The notes below the pieces were generated by a model. The model made no database searches. It was not told the DNA's origin and saw only the letters and a program-made list of their open reading frames with translations. The position numbers and the translations under genes were made by a program. Source: Branchiostoma floridae (lineage: Eukaryota; Chordata; Leptocardii; Amphioxiformes; Branchiostomatidae). Taken from it: a DNA stretch of 64,000 nt. The DNA lies in assembly GCF_000003815.2 (NCBI RefSeq), contig NC_049996.1, positions 6,094,012 to 6,158,011 of the forward strand, in the 5' to 3' direction. Each line of letters begins with the position of its first letter. The first letter of the stretch is position 1. This document shows positions 24,601-39,600 of this stretch, piece after piece.

Positions 24601-27600
24601 CTCCATACAGTCATGTACATTTGAAGACAAATCTAGACAAGTAAAAGGCTAATTGATGTTTGCCCAATTAACAAGAAGAACCTTGTGAGAAACATGTACA
24701 CACAATACACATCAGCTACATGCATTTTGTATATAGAAAATAAGTTGCAATACAAAATGTCGAGCTTCCAGACTTGATACATGAGTCAGTGACATAAAAG
24801 TGGTTAGTCAATGAAAACACCTACCTGCTGTTGACTTCATCCTCCCTGTGTAGGGTGCAAGTAAAGGTCAATGTGTCAGTGGAAGTTAGCCATCAATATC
24901 CCAAAGTAAGCATCACCACAGATTCAAACATTAAGCAAAAGCAATCAATCACCAGCAGAGAAATCACTACCTGAGAGAAAGTGCAGTTGCTGCTTTGGAT
25001 AATCTCCAAGCAGATCCTACGATGGCATAAAATAGTACCAAACTGGCCAAGGAGTGTAGTCAGCCAAGAGGTGTCCATTTGCCCCGGTAGCCAAACACAC
25101 TCCTAGGCCGGCTTCACTCCTCTGCCAGCTTTTGATACTATCTTATGCTACCGTAGGATCTGCTTGGAGATTAGCTATTGGGGCTTTCCTTAGACTCTTG
25201 TAACACAGTTACATTTCTGTCCATTGTCCAGTACATGTGCTATGATGTACTGTAATTCCTGATTTTTCAATGTACTTTTACGTTCACGGTTTTCACGGTG
25301 ACGACTGTAACGTGAACTTACCATTACTGATAACAAATAATACAAGAGACTTTTTTAATGCCCACCTGCTGCCACAGTGAACATTTAGTTCCAAGAACAG
25401 TTTGGTACCAAGAAGACAAAGTGAATTACAGTAGTACCCTTGCACAGTTGCAGCGAGAAAATAACTATAGCAGCAAGACTGCGAGACCACTTATTCGAGC
25501 ACTGCTATTCTTCTTGAGCACCAGTGCCACCTACCAACCAAAAATTGCCACCATAGCTTATCCAGAACATTATATATCAAAATTTGAAGTCCTGCATCAG
25601 TAACACAACACGTCTTCATTTTGTAAATGTCCACCGACATCCCAAATACCATCCCATAAAGATACATCTGAGACTATTCAAGTTATGCTGGCTGACGACA
25701 AACAGACACAATGAAAAAACTTTCTGGAGAAGGTAATGAATACCTCACTACCTTGGGATGAAGTAAGTAATTATATATTATAAGAGATAACACAAACCGA
25801 GACTCAAGGTGCCTACATAACCTTTCTTAAACCTATCTATTACACACATTTACATTCTATCAGATAGTGATTCCTTGCTTGAAATACTTCATGTAATCCT
25901 GCAATACCACATACAGGCATCATGTCAGTAATGCATGTAACATGTCAATAAGCAAACTGGCATATCTTTTTAGCATGTTAAAAAATAAGCATTTGCAAAA
26001 TTGATATGGGCACCAACAAGGCAGGTTTTAACGAAGATGGGTTATTTGCAAGATTGTTACACCCTAATAGATGGTAGATAATTAAAAAGGATTAGATGCA
26101 GCATATAAGCAGAGGTAATTATAAGGTGCAGCATAAGCAGAGTTAAAAGGAATGTTCATGTAGACAAAACTACAAGACGGTAGTATAACAGACTTAGCCT
26201 ACACTAGTGTACAAAGCGTACCTGGCTGCTATGACAGATGACTGTTTCTCTGCCTCAGACGTAGCTCTCTCTGCCTCCTCTACCTCAGAAGTAGTGACAG
26301 GCATGGTCATGTGCCTCTCCTGAGAGAAGCGCCGCCTACGCGGCGAGGTGGTTTCTGCAGCCGGAGACTTGGACAGTGCGCCCCCGTCCACCACATCACT
26401 CGGCCTGAGTCTGGCCACGTGGCTGGGTGCGACACTGGCCGCCCAGCCAGGTGCTGTGGTCATCTCACCATTCATATCCTCATCCTCACCACTAGTTCTC
26501 TCATGCTTCAAAATCCCTCGCACCTCTCGAGAGGCATCCGAGTCGGATCTGGGTTTGAGTATTCCTTCCACATGAGCCTGAGACTCTGGAGAAGCCTTCT
26601 TCAGAATTCCCTCCATATGTTCTTCAGAAGATGTCCTCCTTTCAGGGGTTTTCAGAATTCCTCTGACTCTCGGTTCTTCAATGTCTGATTTATAAGGACT
26701 GCGTACCTTAGGGTCCTCATGAGCACTTTCAAACGATCTTTCCTTCTTTAGAATCCCTTTAACTCTGGTGTCTGGAGAAAGTGGTAAGCCAGATGCATCT
26801 TTCTTGAGAATACTTCTAGGAGAGCTTTGTTCTCCTCGGACATCTTTCTTCTCTAGTATAGACTTTGGTTCTGCAGGATGTTCCTTTTTGTCCTGACGCA
26901 GGATCCCGCGGATGGGTTTGACTGGTGCCCCTGCATCACGAAGATCTGACCAGGATCGTGCGAGGGACACTCCGCTGTTGTAGAACTGGGCGTGCATTTC
27001 CCGCGCCTGGTCAATGGGTAGACTAGACATGGCGTCAGGGTCCGGGGGAGGTTGGAAGCTCATGACAAGAGGGGACATTTTTGCAGCTTCTCCCATCTTG
27101 GCCTTCTGTACTTCTTCTACCGTTACAGGTTGAGTTTTAAATCTAGATGCAGTGCGACGTTTTCTTGTGGGTGTAGCTATCTTAGGCTGAGGCTTGGGAG
27201 GTTCAGCTTTCTCATTAAAAAGTGCCATTTTCTCCGCCAATGTCAAGCGGGAAACATCGTGGTCATCCTCCACGCTGGTGTGGAGAGGAGAGGGCTCGGC
27301 ATCTTTCCTGGAACTGGAGGCTATCTGCGAGGCAGAATGCAGCTCTTCTGGTGTGATTGGCTGTGTTTTGGACCGTTCATACCTCTGTGCTCTTCGTATT
27401 CTACGCTGAGCTGCAGACGCCACGGGAAGCTTCGAAGACTTTGCCTTCTCCTCTTCTTGGATTTTCTTGAAGATTTCCGCTCGTGCAGTGACACTCATGC
27501 GGGCGGTTTCCCCCTCAGAAACCAGGGGCTCGCCCTTCTCATTGAGAAGAGATGGTTTGCTTTCCTCGATCAGGTCGTCCAGTTTCTTAGGTGCCGGTTT

Positions 27601-30600
27601 CCCATGCTGTGCTACCTCTTCAACCTCAGCTGCAGGACAGATAAACAACTGTAGTGAGTGCCCAATAAGACATAAGCAACCGTGAATAACTTCATCAGGT
27701 TGGCAATTATTCATATAGTAAGGTTCTTTTAGCACAACCAGAAAATAACTTACATCCAACGTTTCAGAAACAATTGAAACGCATAGAAACAATTGCGTAA
27801 TAGACTGGGAGGGGGCAAGAGTCATTGACAGAGAGGAAAACAGATTAGAACTCGATGGATTAAAGAAGCAGTTTGGATCAGAAAATCAGTACCAGTCATG
27901 AACAGAGACGAGGGGGGATACAAGCTGAGTCACGTCTGGGACGGCATTCTTGCTGCTGCAACGCCACCTACATCGGCTATAAGTAGCAGCAAGAAGTAGT
28001 TCCCGTCATTCCACCCTGATGATGGTGTCTGACAGACACCGAAACGTTGGATGTAAGTTATTTTCTGGTTGTGCTAAAAGAACCTTACTATATAAAGACA
28101 TAAGCAAACCTTCGTATTGTGCAAAAATGCTTCCATCAATATTTCTTTCATAATGTCATTGATACTAGAATGCCATATCTGCCTTATTTTCTTAGCTGAA
28201 CGTCCTTGTTGCTTCTGATAACATACTGTACACAGTCACATATTTTTGAGAATATAGACATTTTAGTATAACAACAGAACTTTGGGTTCTTTTCTCCATT
28301 CCTTATTTTTCAATCTAATCTACCTACATGTTGTATTTTGCTACATTGTCCTATGATAGTTGTCACTTACAGTTTGAAAAGTTCCCCCAGCCCCGATGAT
28401 GAATGTTAGCAATGTAAATAATAACGGTACACATCTTGCTTACTTGTTGTGAGAGATTGTGACCTGAGGCGTGAGGTGTGTGCTTTTTCCGGTCCCTCCC
28501 GTTTAGGACGGTGTGTCGACGTCTCCCTCGCAGCCGTGGCAGCGGCTTCTTTTTCCTTCCTCTGGAAGAAACTGAAAGGTGCCCGCTGGCCCAGCAACTC
28601 CTTAAGGGTCGTGACTGTCTCAGATCTGAAACAAACATCAGATTCATCTTCAGACAACAAACTAGGAATTGTCTGGAGTAGGGGAGGGTACTGGTACAGA
28701 AAATTCAGGTCCAGGTCCGGTTCAGGTCCAGAGGTTCAGGTTCAGGTCCAGACCTGAACCTGATTCAGTATGTGAAAACTTTTGAATGGACGATACTCAA
28801 AACAATGGTCCATTTCGCTACAAAGAAATCTGTTTTGTGGAGTATTCGACACCCACTGGCATTTTAAAATCCTACCAGGCTAACTGCCTATGTCTATTGG
28901 CTGTAAACTTTAGTAGAAATGACTATAGTCTCTACACTACTTTGCCCTTGTTATTTTCTTTGACCGGTAAGCCCCAAAACGTGTGAATGCCTGATCATAC
29001 AATATGTTCATTTTCCAAAAAGTCCAACATCCGGTCCACCGAATTTTTTCAGGTCCGTTTTTTTCTGGACCGGTCCACTGAGAAAAAACGGTTTTGTACC
29101 GGTGTGACAGCGATCTCGCCCCCCGGGGGGAGAGATCACTAGCGTTTTCGCCCCCCTTTAGCGTTTTTGCCCCCCCCCCCAAGAGCAGCTGGTTACTACA
29201 TATTACAGGTGCGCTACCTGGTACTATACTGCACCTGGGGAGTAACGTATATGGTGTGTTACCTGGTACCCATATGGCACCTTATTACCGTACCGTAAGA
29301 TGTCATACCTCGAAAGTCGATACTATATTGTTCGGTGAAAACATGACATTGAAATGAAAAAGACAATTTTTGCAGCTGAGGTGGCATAAAAACAGTGCTA
29401 CTGCGAACGTATAAATCAACACCGTCTATGGTACGGAATACGTCAGCTATATGTTTTCAATTTGTCACAGTGTTTTCTTTCTTGTGCTGGAAACATTTCC
29501 AAAGCACTAACAAAAACACACGTGAATAATAGTTTCTCATTGTAAACACTATCTACGCGCAAGTTGATATAGTTGCTAAATGCTATACAAACACTGGTAA
29601 AGTACCAGTCTTAGGGACCGTACGATATTTATCGGGGGGGAGGGCTGGTGCGTTGGAAGTCCGATCAAAAAAAATTTTCATGGCCCTCCCCCCCATCTCA
29701 AAAAAATTTAACGTGACCCTCCCCCTCCACCTAAAAAAAAATAACATGGCCCTCCCCCCCGAAAGGCATCATTAAACGGGTAAAAAAACAACCGATAGAC
29801 GTCAGGGCACAAGGGCGCCCGGCGTCCAACTGGTGTAGCCAGTGTTCTCGCCAGAATTTTTCACAGCGTCGGGGCAGGGGTCCATGGGCATGCTCCCCCG
29901 GGAAAATTTGGATTCTCAAACCCTCTAAAACAGAATTTCCTGCAATTTGAGAGGGAAAGTATGCCCTTGAGATTGGATGCCGGTTACCTTTTCCTACTCA
30001 CGTTATTCTGTAGTCGACGTCCGCCCTCTCCCCCAAAATACGCTATAACTATAACTTAGTATAAGCACGGAGAATCAGCAGTCCGTGATCTGGCCCGGGT
30101 ATTATTTATCCAGTCATGTCTATATGAAAATTTTGGGTTTTTGATGCTTCGAAACAGGGCTCTAGCCAGTGAGTTCGTCAGCCCATGGATTGACGGAAAA
30201 ATCCTGCCATTTTTTTTCCGGCATTTAATAAAAAATGTCTACCTCGTGCGATCGATGTTGCGCCCTCCCGCATCAAATACTATTAGTTTTTCCAGAGGAT
30301 AGAATAACGGCGCCATCACACCTTGTGTTTATTTTCTATTTTGCCTGATGATTTTACTCAAATTTATCGAATCGGTCGGGTTTTACAAGGCCGCGCCGTC
30401 ATTCTTCCACGAGCGTGCGTTTGCTTCCTGCGACCTCAGGTAACCCCGTTTTCGGCGTGAAATCTTTGGCTGGATTTCTTTTTACATAGACCAAGAACGT
30501 TATACATTACATTATACATTATTAAGGGGGGCAATCTGCTGCAGTGATCAGTGCCGGTGTAGCCAGAAAAGACGTCCCAACGTGCTGGGCGCTGCGATCG

Positions 30601-33600
30601 ACAGTCCGTCTGGGGAGGGGGGCGTGCCGCGCCATGTGCCAGTGCACAGCCGACCCGATCGACGCTTGACAACAATATTGGGGCCCCTTTTCTGCCGCAA
30701 ATTTTGCCCTTTTGAAACAAAAAAAAAAATGTTGTAAATAAGAAATAAAGTGTATAGTTCTGGAGCAGAGTGCGTATTTCCAGTCTGAACGCTTAATGAC
30801 GTATGCCTGGCAGGAACGCTGGTCCAGGGCAGCGCCACTTTGGGGGTCCTAGGGGGGCGAAGCCCCCGGAAGCTCTTGCATTTTAGGCTATTCAGAAGGC
30901 TTATTTTATCAGTTTTAGGGCCATGTCAAGAGATCAAAACAAACAATAGTATAAATGATTCTTTCAAAAAATTAACATGGCCCTCCCCCCTATCTAAAAA
31001 AAAATTAACATGACCCTCCCCCCACCTCAAAAAAATTTGACATGGCCCTCCCCCACTAACGCACCAGCCCTCCCCCCCTGATAAATATCGTACAGTCCCT
31101 TAAGAAACACGGGTAAATGCATCAGTTCCTACATACTAGAAAAAACAGTCATGTTGGAGGTGAAGATATCCCTTGGCCAGGTGCATATACCAAAATGTGC
31201 GTTATTCTAATTAATACCTAATATTTGCATAATCAATAAAGACATTACATAGTTCTTTTGTGGTCACTTCATGGTAGAGACTTCATATTGGAGATATATA
31301 CGTTGCTTGAGGACAGGTGAATACAATGAAATACATCTTATGTCAAGACTCAGGTATATGCAATAATGGGAATACAAAGGACCCAACCCTCCTTGTCTGA
31401 AACAAGTTCAACTATCTTATTATAATTATATAGGTATGAATGGAGTTATGTATCAAACTCGTGTACTAATATCATTCTGAAACTGCATTTTGTGATTTAT
31501 ACCAATCAACTTATAAAATGTCATGTAAACCCGTTTTTTTTGGGGGGGGGGCGAAATCGCTAAAGGGGGGCGAGGTAGGGGGGCGAGATCACTAGCCGGG
31601 GAGGGCGAGATCGCTAGAGAACCAACATGCTGGAAATTTGAACATTGGTAATCCCTCCAAAGCATCTTGCACATATTTACAAATGTCGAAAAGTTTTGGA
31701 CTTCATAGAAGAAATAAAGTAAAATAGACTACAACTTTATTTCTATACTTGATATGGCAAAACAAGAATTTGAAGAAACGTCCAAAACTATACACATCTC
31801 ATGGAGGTATGAGGTCTCTGAACTCTCGCTTATGTAAATATTTTTGTAATGTCAGGACTATGAAAAATCTTGTCCTTATAGTAACCAACCATACCAAAAA
31901 TGCACATTGCATCATTAAAGCAGCAAAGACTCCCAGCGATACACAGAAATGCAAGATGTGCAAAGTCCTTCTTCTTTAACAGATCAAGCGAATAACATGT
32001 ATATTACTCGATAGCCACGGCCAAGTTCTGCATATCTAAATGTGTAATGATCCTAGTAAGATCAAACAACCACCAATCAAATTCTGAACTAAACTGAACT
32101 AAACTGAACTGAACTGAACTGAATCACTTTATCACCATCGGTTATACTGGAATAGGTTTTAGGGCTAAGGCCCAGAGGTCCAATTTAAAGCATGTCACAC
32201 ATAGAAAGAAAGTTCAATGACCCCAATTTAGCTTTGCCAAGCAATATTATGATAATACGTATGAAAATTGCCTAGTTTTGCATATTCTTAATATGTGACA
32301 TAAAAATACCCACTTTCATGGTTCACAGACACACAAAAACATCATCTTCTTGGAAAAGGCAAATAGACCAACCAACCAAGTTCTTCAATCAGTGAATGAC
32401 ATCTAATAGTATATAATTATAATAAAGTTGAACACTGTACACTCAAAGCCTTAGTGAGGGTGAGTTAATAAACCATACCTACAGTCACTGTTTTTGTCCA
32501 GTGCTTGATCAAGTCTACAAGAGTCCACTTTTATAGCAGCACCTCTTAAACACTGATCTGCTGTCAGCAGCCTTTATTTCTAAGGAAGTGGCTTACATGA
32601 ACCCTGAAGTGTGTGAACAATTTCCTTTGAACTCTTGAACAAACACAGAAGTACATAACTGTGTGTAGAGTATGGGGTGGCTGAGGAAACCTGCAGGAAA
32701 TGACTGGAGCAGGAAGCATACCAGCCAGCCCTCTGCCATTCCTGGCTCTGTACACATCCACATCAACTACACATGCAGGGCTCCAAATACCACCTGCATG
32801 TGCAGGGTAAAATTGGAGCTGTGCAGGTATTTCTGGTGTTTACCTGCACCTAACCTGCACTGGTTCATGTACTGGGTTTTATACATAAATGTCATATGAT
32901 GTAAGTGTATGTGGATTGTTATTAGCTGCATTGAATGTTACTACCTATCAAGTATAAAAGAAAAAAATAGCAATGGTTGACAATTTTCGTATGATCCAAA
33001 CTTCCTAAATTTAGAGTGGTGCAGGTAAAATTTGTCTGGTGCAGGTAATTTTCAACACCAGTGCAGGTATGCAGAAAAAACTATTTCGAGCCCTGAGTCA
33101 TCAATATACATAGAGATTCTGAATATCATTAGCAGCCCACATCAATTCAATTTGTTGGTTCTTAGATTTTTTCAGAAAAAAAAATGGAGTTACAGGCAAC
33201 AAGTCTGGAGTAAAGATACCAGTTTACACAACATACAAAGACTAAGTAAACATGTCTTAAGCTTGAAAAAAGCCACTTTAACAAACACTAGTGTACAGTA
33301 ACTGTGCCTGTTTCTTGAAGTTTCAGAAAATTCAGTTTTTATCTAATGTACATAATGTATCTAATGTCCTTCATGAATGAAAAATGGTAATCAATGAGGG
33401 AAGAGTTTTCTCAGTCTTGTGCATTTTTAAGTAGTTGTGTTGTGTCTCATACAAGTACATTACGTAGTTTGCTTGCAGTATTTTACCTGCATGTGACCAT
33501 TGTGAAAATTGCTAGCCTACTAAGACAGTAGCTGTCCTGCATGTTTTGTCTGAGGTACATCCTGTGTTTGTACACAACACACACACAAATAAATGACAAT

Positions 33601-36600
33601 GGGGGACGGATGTATCATCATCCATATTGACAGACTAGCTATTGGTAAGTCATGGATGTCATATACTGTAAAAGTTCACGGTAGCAGGAAAAGGGACTTT
33701 TCACGGTGGTTTTAATTCTGCGGTAGAACCTTGCACTGTTGTCTCTTACTGCCATGGAAAGATGTTCACGGTGGTTTTAAGTTCGCAGTAAAGTGGCCGC
33801 CGCAAAAACCACGAACATAAAACCACCGCGAACATTTCTGCATTTACAGTAATCCTCTTCTAAATCCAAGTATCCCCATACAGACCCCTTTCTAATGTAC
33901 TGCACTGTATATGACTTTGCCAGCATAGCCGACTTCCGTACACTTTGTCGCTAACGGTAGTCTGGATAAGCTTGAAAAACACATTCAAGTGACTATCACA
34001 CCTTTAGGGAGACACAAAAAAGGTTTGTCGAGTATCCCATCTTGGGATAGAGAGATTTGGGCACTTAATTATAAGAAGTTGAAAGTAGGTCAACATAAAA
34101 TGGCGGAGCCCAAACTGCTTGTGTGACTACTATAGGGAACAATTTCTCGCTAACGGTAGGGTCGCTAAGCTAACAACTGCAGTTAAAGTGACTATCAGAC
34201 ATCAAGGAAGGTACACAAAAACTTTCAAGATTAGAGATTTTGCCCCTTTTTATGGACCATTCTGCTATCTAAAAAGGCTACTATTATACATACAATTACT
34301 TTAGAATGACCAACAAATACAGATGTAATAATTGCAACATGTTGGTTGGTAGTTCTGATGACGTCTGTGCACATACAGTTAGGCTTATCAAAAAGTCCTC
34401 CTAAAATATCATAGTATCAAAATTTATACCAGTACCAACCGGTACCTATTCCCATGGTCAAAGTCACATCCACCCCCACTAGTGCTTGTTAGGGTTCTTA
34501 AGGGAATTCAAGAACTTGTTTGCTACAATGCTCACCCTGCCTTTAGGCTTCAATTTACCAAACAAACCTGATACAACTATCTATTCTCTAAGGAATTATA
34601 ATATCCACTTCTAAATGGAATGCCCCTTTAATCTGCATGTTATTATGATAAGAAGTCCACCTAGGATACAGAAGGACTTTCCCCACAGTTGTGTCAGTAC
34701 ACAATGTCAATACACAATCCCAGAATGCTAACAGAGGCAAACAGTAAATTGGTTGCAGTTGAACGTATATACTTGAAATCAATTTCCTTTCTGCTTTCCA
34801 CACTGTGACAATATTGATATACTTCTCCCCTTATACTACATATAATGTACTGTTACAACATTTTGATTATAATCAAATGCATAATCAAAAGTTAAAAATG
34901 CCTTCCCAAACAAATGAATTTGATGTCTAACAATCAGGCAGTACCCAATAAATGAGGGTCTGCATGGGGGCCCGACAACTATTTACGTTGAATTCAGAAG
35001 AACCCCCTACGTATTACGCTAAATTAAGGAAGGCAATTAGGCTAAACTTGGTGGCATCACTACGAATTACGTAGATAAGATTGTTTTCCCTACGAGTTAC
35101 GGGAAATAAAAATAGGCTGCCTACGTACGCCTTACGGAAAAGAGCATGCAGACCCTCATAAATAAATGTTCTCCATTCATAGCTTTTATTGACTATAGTC
35201 ACCAGGATCCTTGTTATCATATATGATTTCCAAACAGACAACACTAAGTACAGGACGAGCTCACCCGGGTATGCCTGCATAATAGTAGTAGGCAGGTGTC
35301 GGCAGTTGGAAGCGGACTTGTCTGCGCTGGTTACTGTGCTGCATGTTCCATAGCAGAACCAGAAGTAGGACACCACCCAAGTAAATCCAAAACAGTAACA
35401 TGACAGTTGATTAACAGAGACTCAAAAACTAACAGAATTCTTGCTGTATTTTTAACTCGGGGCAGCAGCAAGCAGAGCCTTGATGAACATGTGTTACTGT
35501 TTGAACCCAGCACAAGCAATGACTGACATGGTCTAGAATGCAAGCATACCTCTTCCTAAGAAGGCAGAAGAATGCCAAAAATGGAAGCCCTGCAAATTGG
35601 AGAGGAGCCCAGAGAGTGGAAGACTGCAGTGTGTATACAAACAGTAGGGAGCAGGCGGGACTTAAGTGTTGAGGTCTGGGTCTGTGGGGAGGACTTGGCA
35701 CTAGAAGGTGTAAGTGACATCTTGATGTATCCAGAGAAGCCGTGGATAAGACCTTGACAACATGTGCTTGTCTTATGATACAGGTACTGACTGGATCACC
35801 ATCTGTACATGTATGTGTCTAGTACTGCATCAGGTCTCTTTAAAGTGTCCATACTTCTGTCCCTTGATGAAAGTTTTCTGCTCAGGGCAGTCATTATGTA
35901 GCAATTCTTAGTCTTACTCAAAAAGAATTGGATTTAATATCAAATTTAAAGAGGGTAGGATTGCTCAATCGGAAGTATTCTGCCTGTCTGACTCTTAAAA
36001 GTTAAATGTACCAAGCACAATAGTGTTCCTCCAGTCCTGCCTTCAAGTTCTTTCCCGCTCTCAGGTTGTCTTGTCTTACGGCATTACCAATAGAAACTTT
36101 TGTCAATGTCTTCTCACTAGGGCTGGGTACCGGTACAGAAAATTCAGGTTCAAGTCCAGTTCAGGTCCAGAGGATCAGGTCCAGGTCTGGACCTGATCCT
36201 GAACCTGATCAGTATGACTCATACCAATGGTCCATTTCCCTACAAAGAAATCTGTTTGGTGGACTATTTGACTCACACTGGCGTTTTAGAATCCTACAAC
36301 GCTAACTGCAACTGTACGATTGACTGTCAAACTTGGCAGAAATGACTATAAACTCTGTACTCTAGTTCACTCTTGTTATTCTCTTCCACCTGCAAGCGCC
36401 AAAACTTGTGAATGCCTGATAAATAGTCTGTTAATTTTCTAATCGGTCCAACATCCGGTCCACCTAATTTTTTCAGGTCTGTTTTTTCTGGACCAGTCCA
36501 ATATGAAAAAAACGGGTACCCAGCCCTTCAGCTTGGCCCTTCTTGCCACATGTACATATAGTATTACATACTATACCTTGTCACAGCAAAATGGAATGTT

Positions 36601-39600
36601 TGAGGTACTTGCAATTGCTACAGTGAAAAAAAAAAGACACGGCACTCCCTTCTTGCCACTTGTACATTACTCACTATACACTGTCACAGTATCATGGAAT
36701 GTTTGACTCTGTCACTTTGATGACGTACTTGCTATATGTGGTGAAGACACAAGAATACCTACGGGACACAATTTTTTTTTAGTTTGCATTCATTCATTTT
36801 TTTTATACAACCTACTGTATGACACCATAGTCACAATAGTTCTGTACTACATATCCAGAGGGTAGATATGGTTATATAATTAGATCAGTGACAGTTGATC
36901 ACGCCAGCACTGACCAAATCAAAAGTTTTATCTGTTTGTAATATGTTACAGAGTAACCAGTGAGTAAGTTGTTTCTGGCAGTTCGTACAGGCACCAGGTT
37001 TCCTATTACAGTATGTGACCATCATGTAGTACTGTAAAAGCATTGAAGTTTGCAAGATGGCGCTACAGCAAAACCAGTGCCAAAACTCTAGTATTTTCCT
37101 GCTACTGCGAAATTAAATCCCCACAAACTTAAAATAATTACAGTATACCTTACAGTTTAGACATATCTTGTAAATGCAGAAACTTTTGCGGTGGTTTAAT
37201 GTTCGCAGTTTTCGCAGTGGCCGCTTCACCGCAAACTTAAAACCACCACGAACATTTTTCCATGGCAGTAAGAGAATACAATTTCACTGCATGGTGCTAC
37301 CAACTTAAAACCACGAAAGGTCCTTTTTCCCGCTACGACGAAAATAAATCCCTGCGAACTTAGATGCATTTACAGTACTATAAGATATCCAACAAACAAA
37401 TAAATCAATCTACATTGTACAATGCATATTGTGACCTAATTTCTTATCAACAAAATCATGCTCTATATATCTATCCATGGAAATAACCTCAAACAAATAA
37501 AGAATTTCAAATTTACAGCATATTTTCATGTCAGCAGCTTCTTATTGACAATCGAATAAAGCCAAACACCTTTTAATTACAATTTAATACATGTGCAACA
37601 TCAATAAATCCACTAACATTGTCTTATGAGATATCTGCACCCTTTTGGCTGGTTACAATGGAAGCACAGTCAGGTGACTTGTGGGTGGGCAAAGTTTGGG
37701 AGCATAGCAACCATTAAATAAACTGGACCCACCCATGTAATAATGTCTCTGACAAAAGGACAATCCAAGCTCATGTAAATGTGTGTGATGTAATATGATT
37801 ATGAAAGCTAGCAGTTACTTTATATCAAAATCATACCTGATAAATGTCCATGTTATGTTTCAGTGGGGTTAATTTTTTTCTTCAGAATCAATATGATGAT
37901 AAAATGTTAAAAGCATGTTCTCAGGATTTTTAAGGAGTGTGTTGGTTTCAGGCCATTTTAATTAAAGAACTTGTTTACGTACTTATAATTACATATCTGC
38001 CATAAAAGATATTCATAATTCAATATAGAAGCAATCCACAATTTTGGCTTTGCATTCGGACCAATCAAATGTCAGAAATCTGGACCCAAAACACAATGTC
38101 AGTGATGGTTGAAAGCGTGGTCATTTTTCAAGCTGCACAACAATTCCAGGTAAATGTAATGCATTCCATAGCTGGTGTGCTACGCTGAAGGGCTGTTATA
38201 CCAGGTATATAGATTCAGATACAGATACAGAATTGCTAGCTGTCATTTTATTTCAAGTTATATTGATTACAATGTTGTCTTTGAAGTCATAATTATGAGA
38301 AGCACAGCTACAAATTGTATACATCAATTGGGCTAGGCAAAATGTTAAGCTTTAAAAATTTAGTTTGAGGATTAAAACGAACCCTGACCAGTTTCATGTG
38401 AAAGTAGTCTGGCTCCAGATCAAATTGGTCCTGTCGTCCCTGTGACCCCAGTAATACTGACAACCTGTTTACCCAATCAATAAAGGATGTGGATACTGTG
38501 TCAGGTTTGCTGCAGAGATGACCTTTCTCTGTCTGACACTTCACAGACACCCTTCATCAAACATTCTTACAGACAACGGGGTCCTGATCCTGTTATGTTC
38601 TGTCCAACCAAATTCAACATTTTCAGCACACTAAGTTGTGTATAACCGTTACTAGTGTTCAATTGACTGGAACAAACATTACCCATATATAGAATGTGCC
38701 CCCCTCCCAACCACACCACGACAAACAATTAGCTTCCAAAGGAAGAACAATACGTCCATCAGGACTAGTACACAAGGCTATCATGACAAAACACAACACA
38801 ACAATACAACAAAACACAGATAAAGAGGCTACTTAAGGGGATTATAGGATTGATAAGAATACCTCACCCAGCCAGCACCCCAGCAGTAGTGTGACTTGTC
38901 CCGCCAGTGACCTTTGAACCTTGGCATTTTTTCCCTACAAAGGCCTTGTGATGGCCTATTCCATTCTTTCCTGGGGGAGGTTCTTTGTGGCATGTAAAAT
39001 GAACTGTTTCTCCTGATACTTGCTAAGATGAGAAATGGATACTGTTCGGACGGAAATTATCTCTAATTTGTTTTTTGTTGGGAAAATAAAAATGTTTTCT
39101 GACCGACCTGTAATGGGCCTCCTGCATTCATCTTGTTGAAATAAATAAATCAGACGACAAATCAATCGTTTGTTATAATATTTTTGGTAAGTTAAAAATT
39201 TTGTGCTTGTGATCCCTCTTAGATTTGACTCGGTTCCACAAATCACCCGTCTTACCGATTTCAGATTTGGAACCGTGAGTCCTCTATTTTTATAGAACAA
39301 CAAATGCCTTTGCAAGCAATGTTTTAGGATCCTACAAAGACAAATGACAGAAACTCATTTACGGAATTGATTGAATTCATGGGCTGGTACCTCAGGTGAT
39401 ACGGAATATACCATGTTGTATTCTATGTGTACACCATAGTAAATACAAACAATAATTTTGGAAGGAATTTAGCGATTGACAGCAATGATAAAATGTGTAA
39501 AACAACCTTATCGTAATTCCCCATGTATACAGCCCTAAAGAAGATTTAAGTTTATCATTAATCTTTGAGCAACAAAAAATACGGCTATAATAAACTTACA

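Noticed and set aside
27630-27825. Upstream extension of the exon 14 reading frame to a methionine at 27825
   Set aside because: A good acceptor lies at 27630, the phase joins exon 13, and the extension runs into a foldback element arm.
28016-28045. Calling a functional hammerhead ribozyme
   Set aside because: There is an extra base between the core and stem II, and stems I and III are not identifiable. Kept only as a structural finding.
35572-35757. Plus-strand 61-codon ORF, possibly an exon of another gene
   Set aside because: No recognised family, no clear splice partners on that strand, and it sits inside the 15-kb intron.
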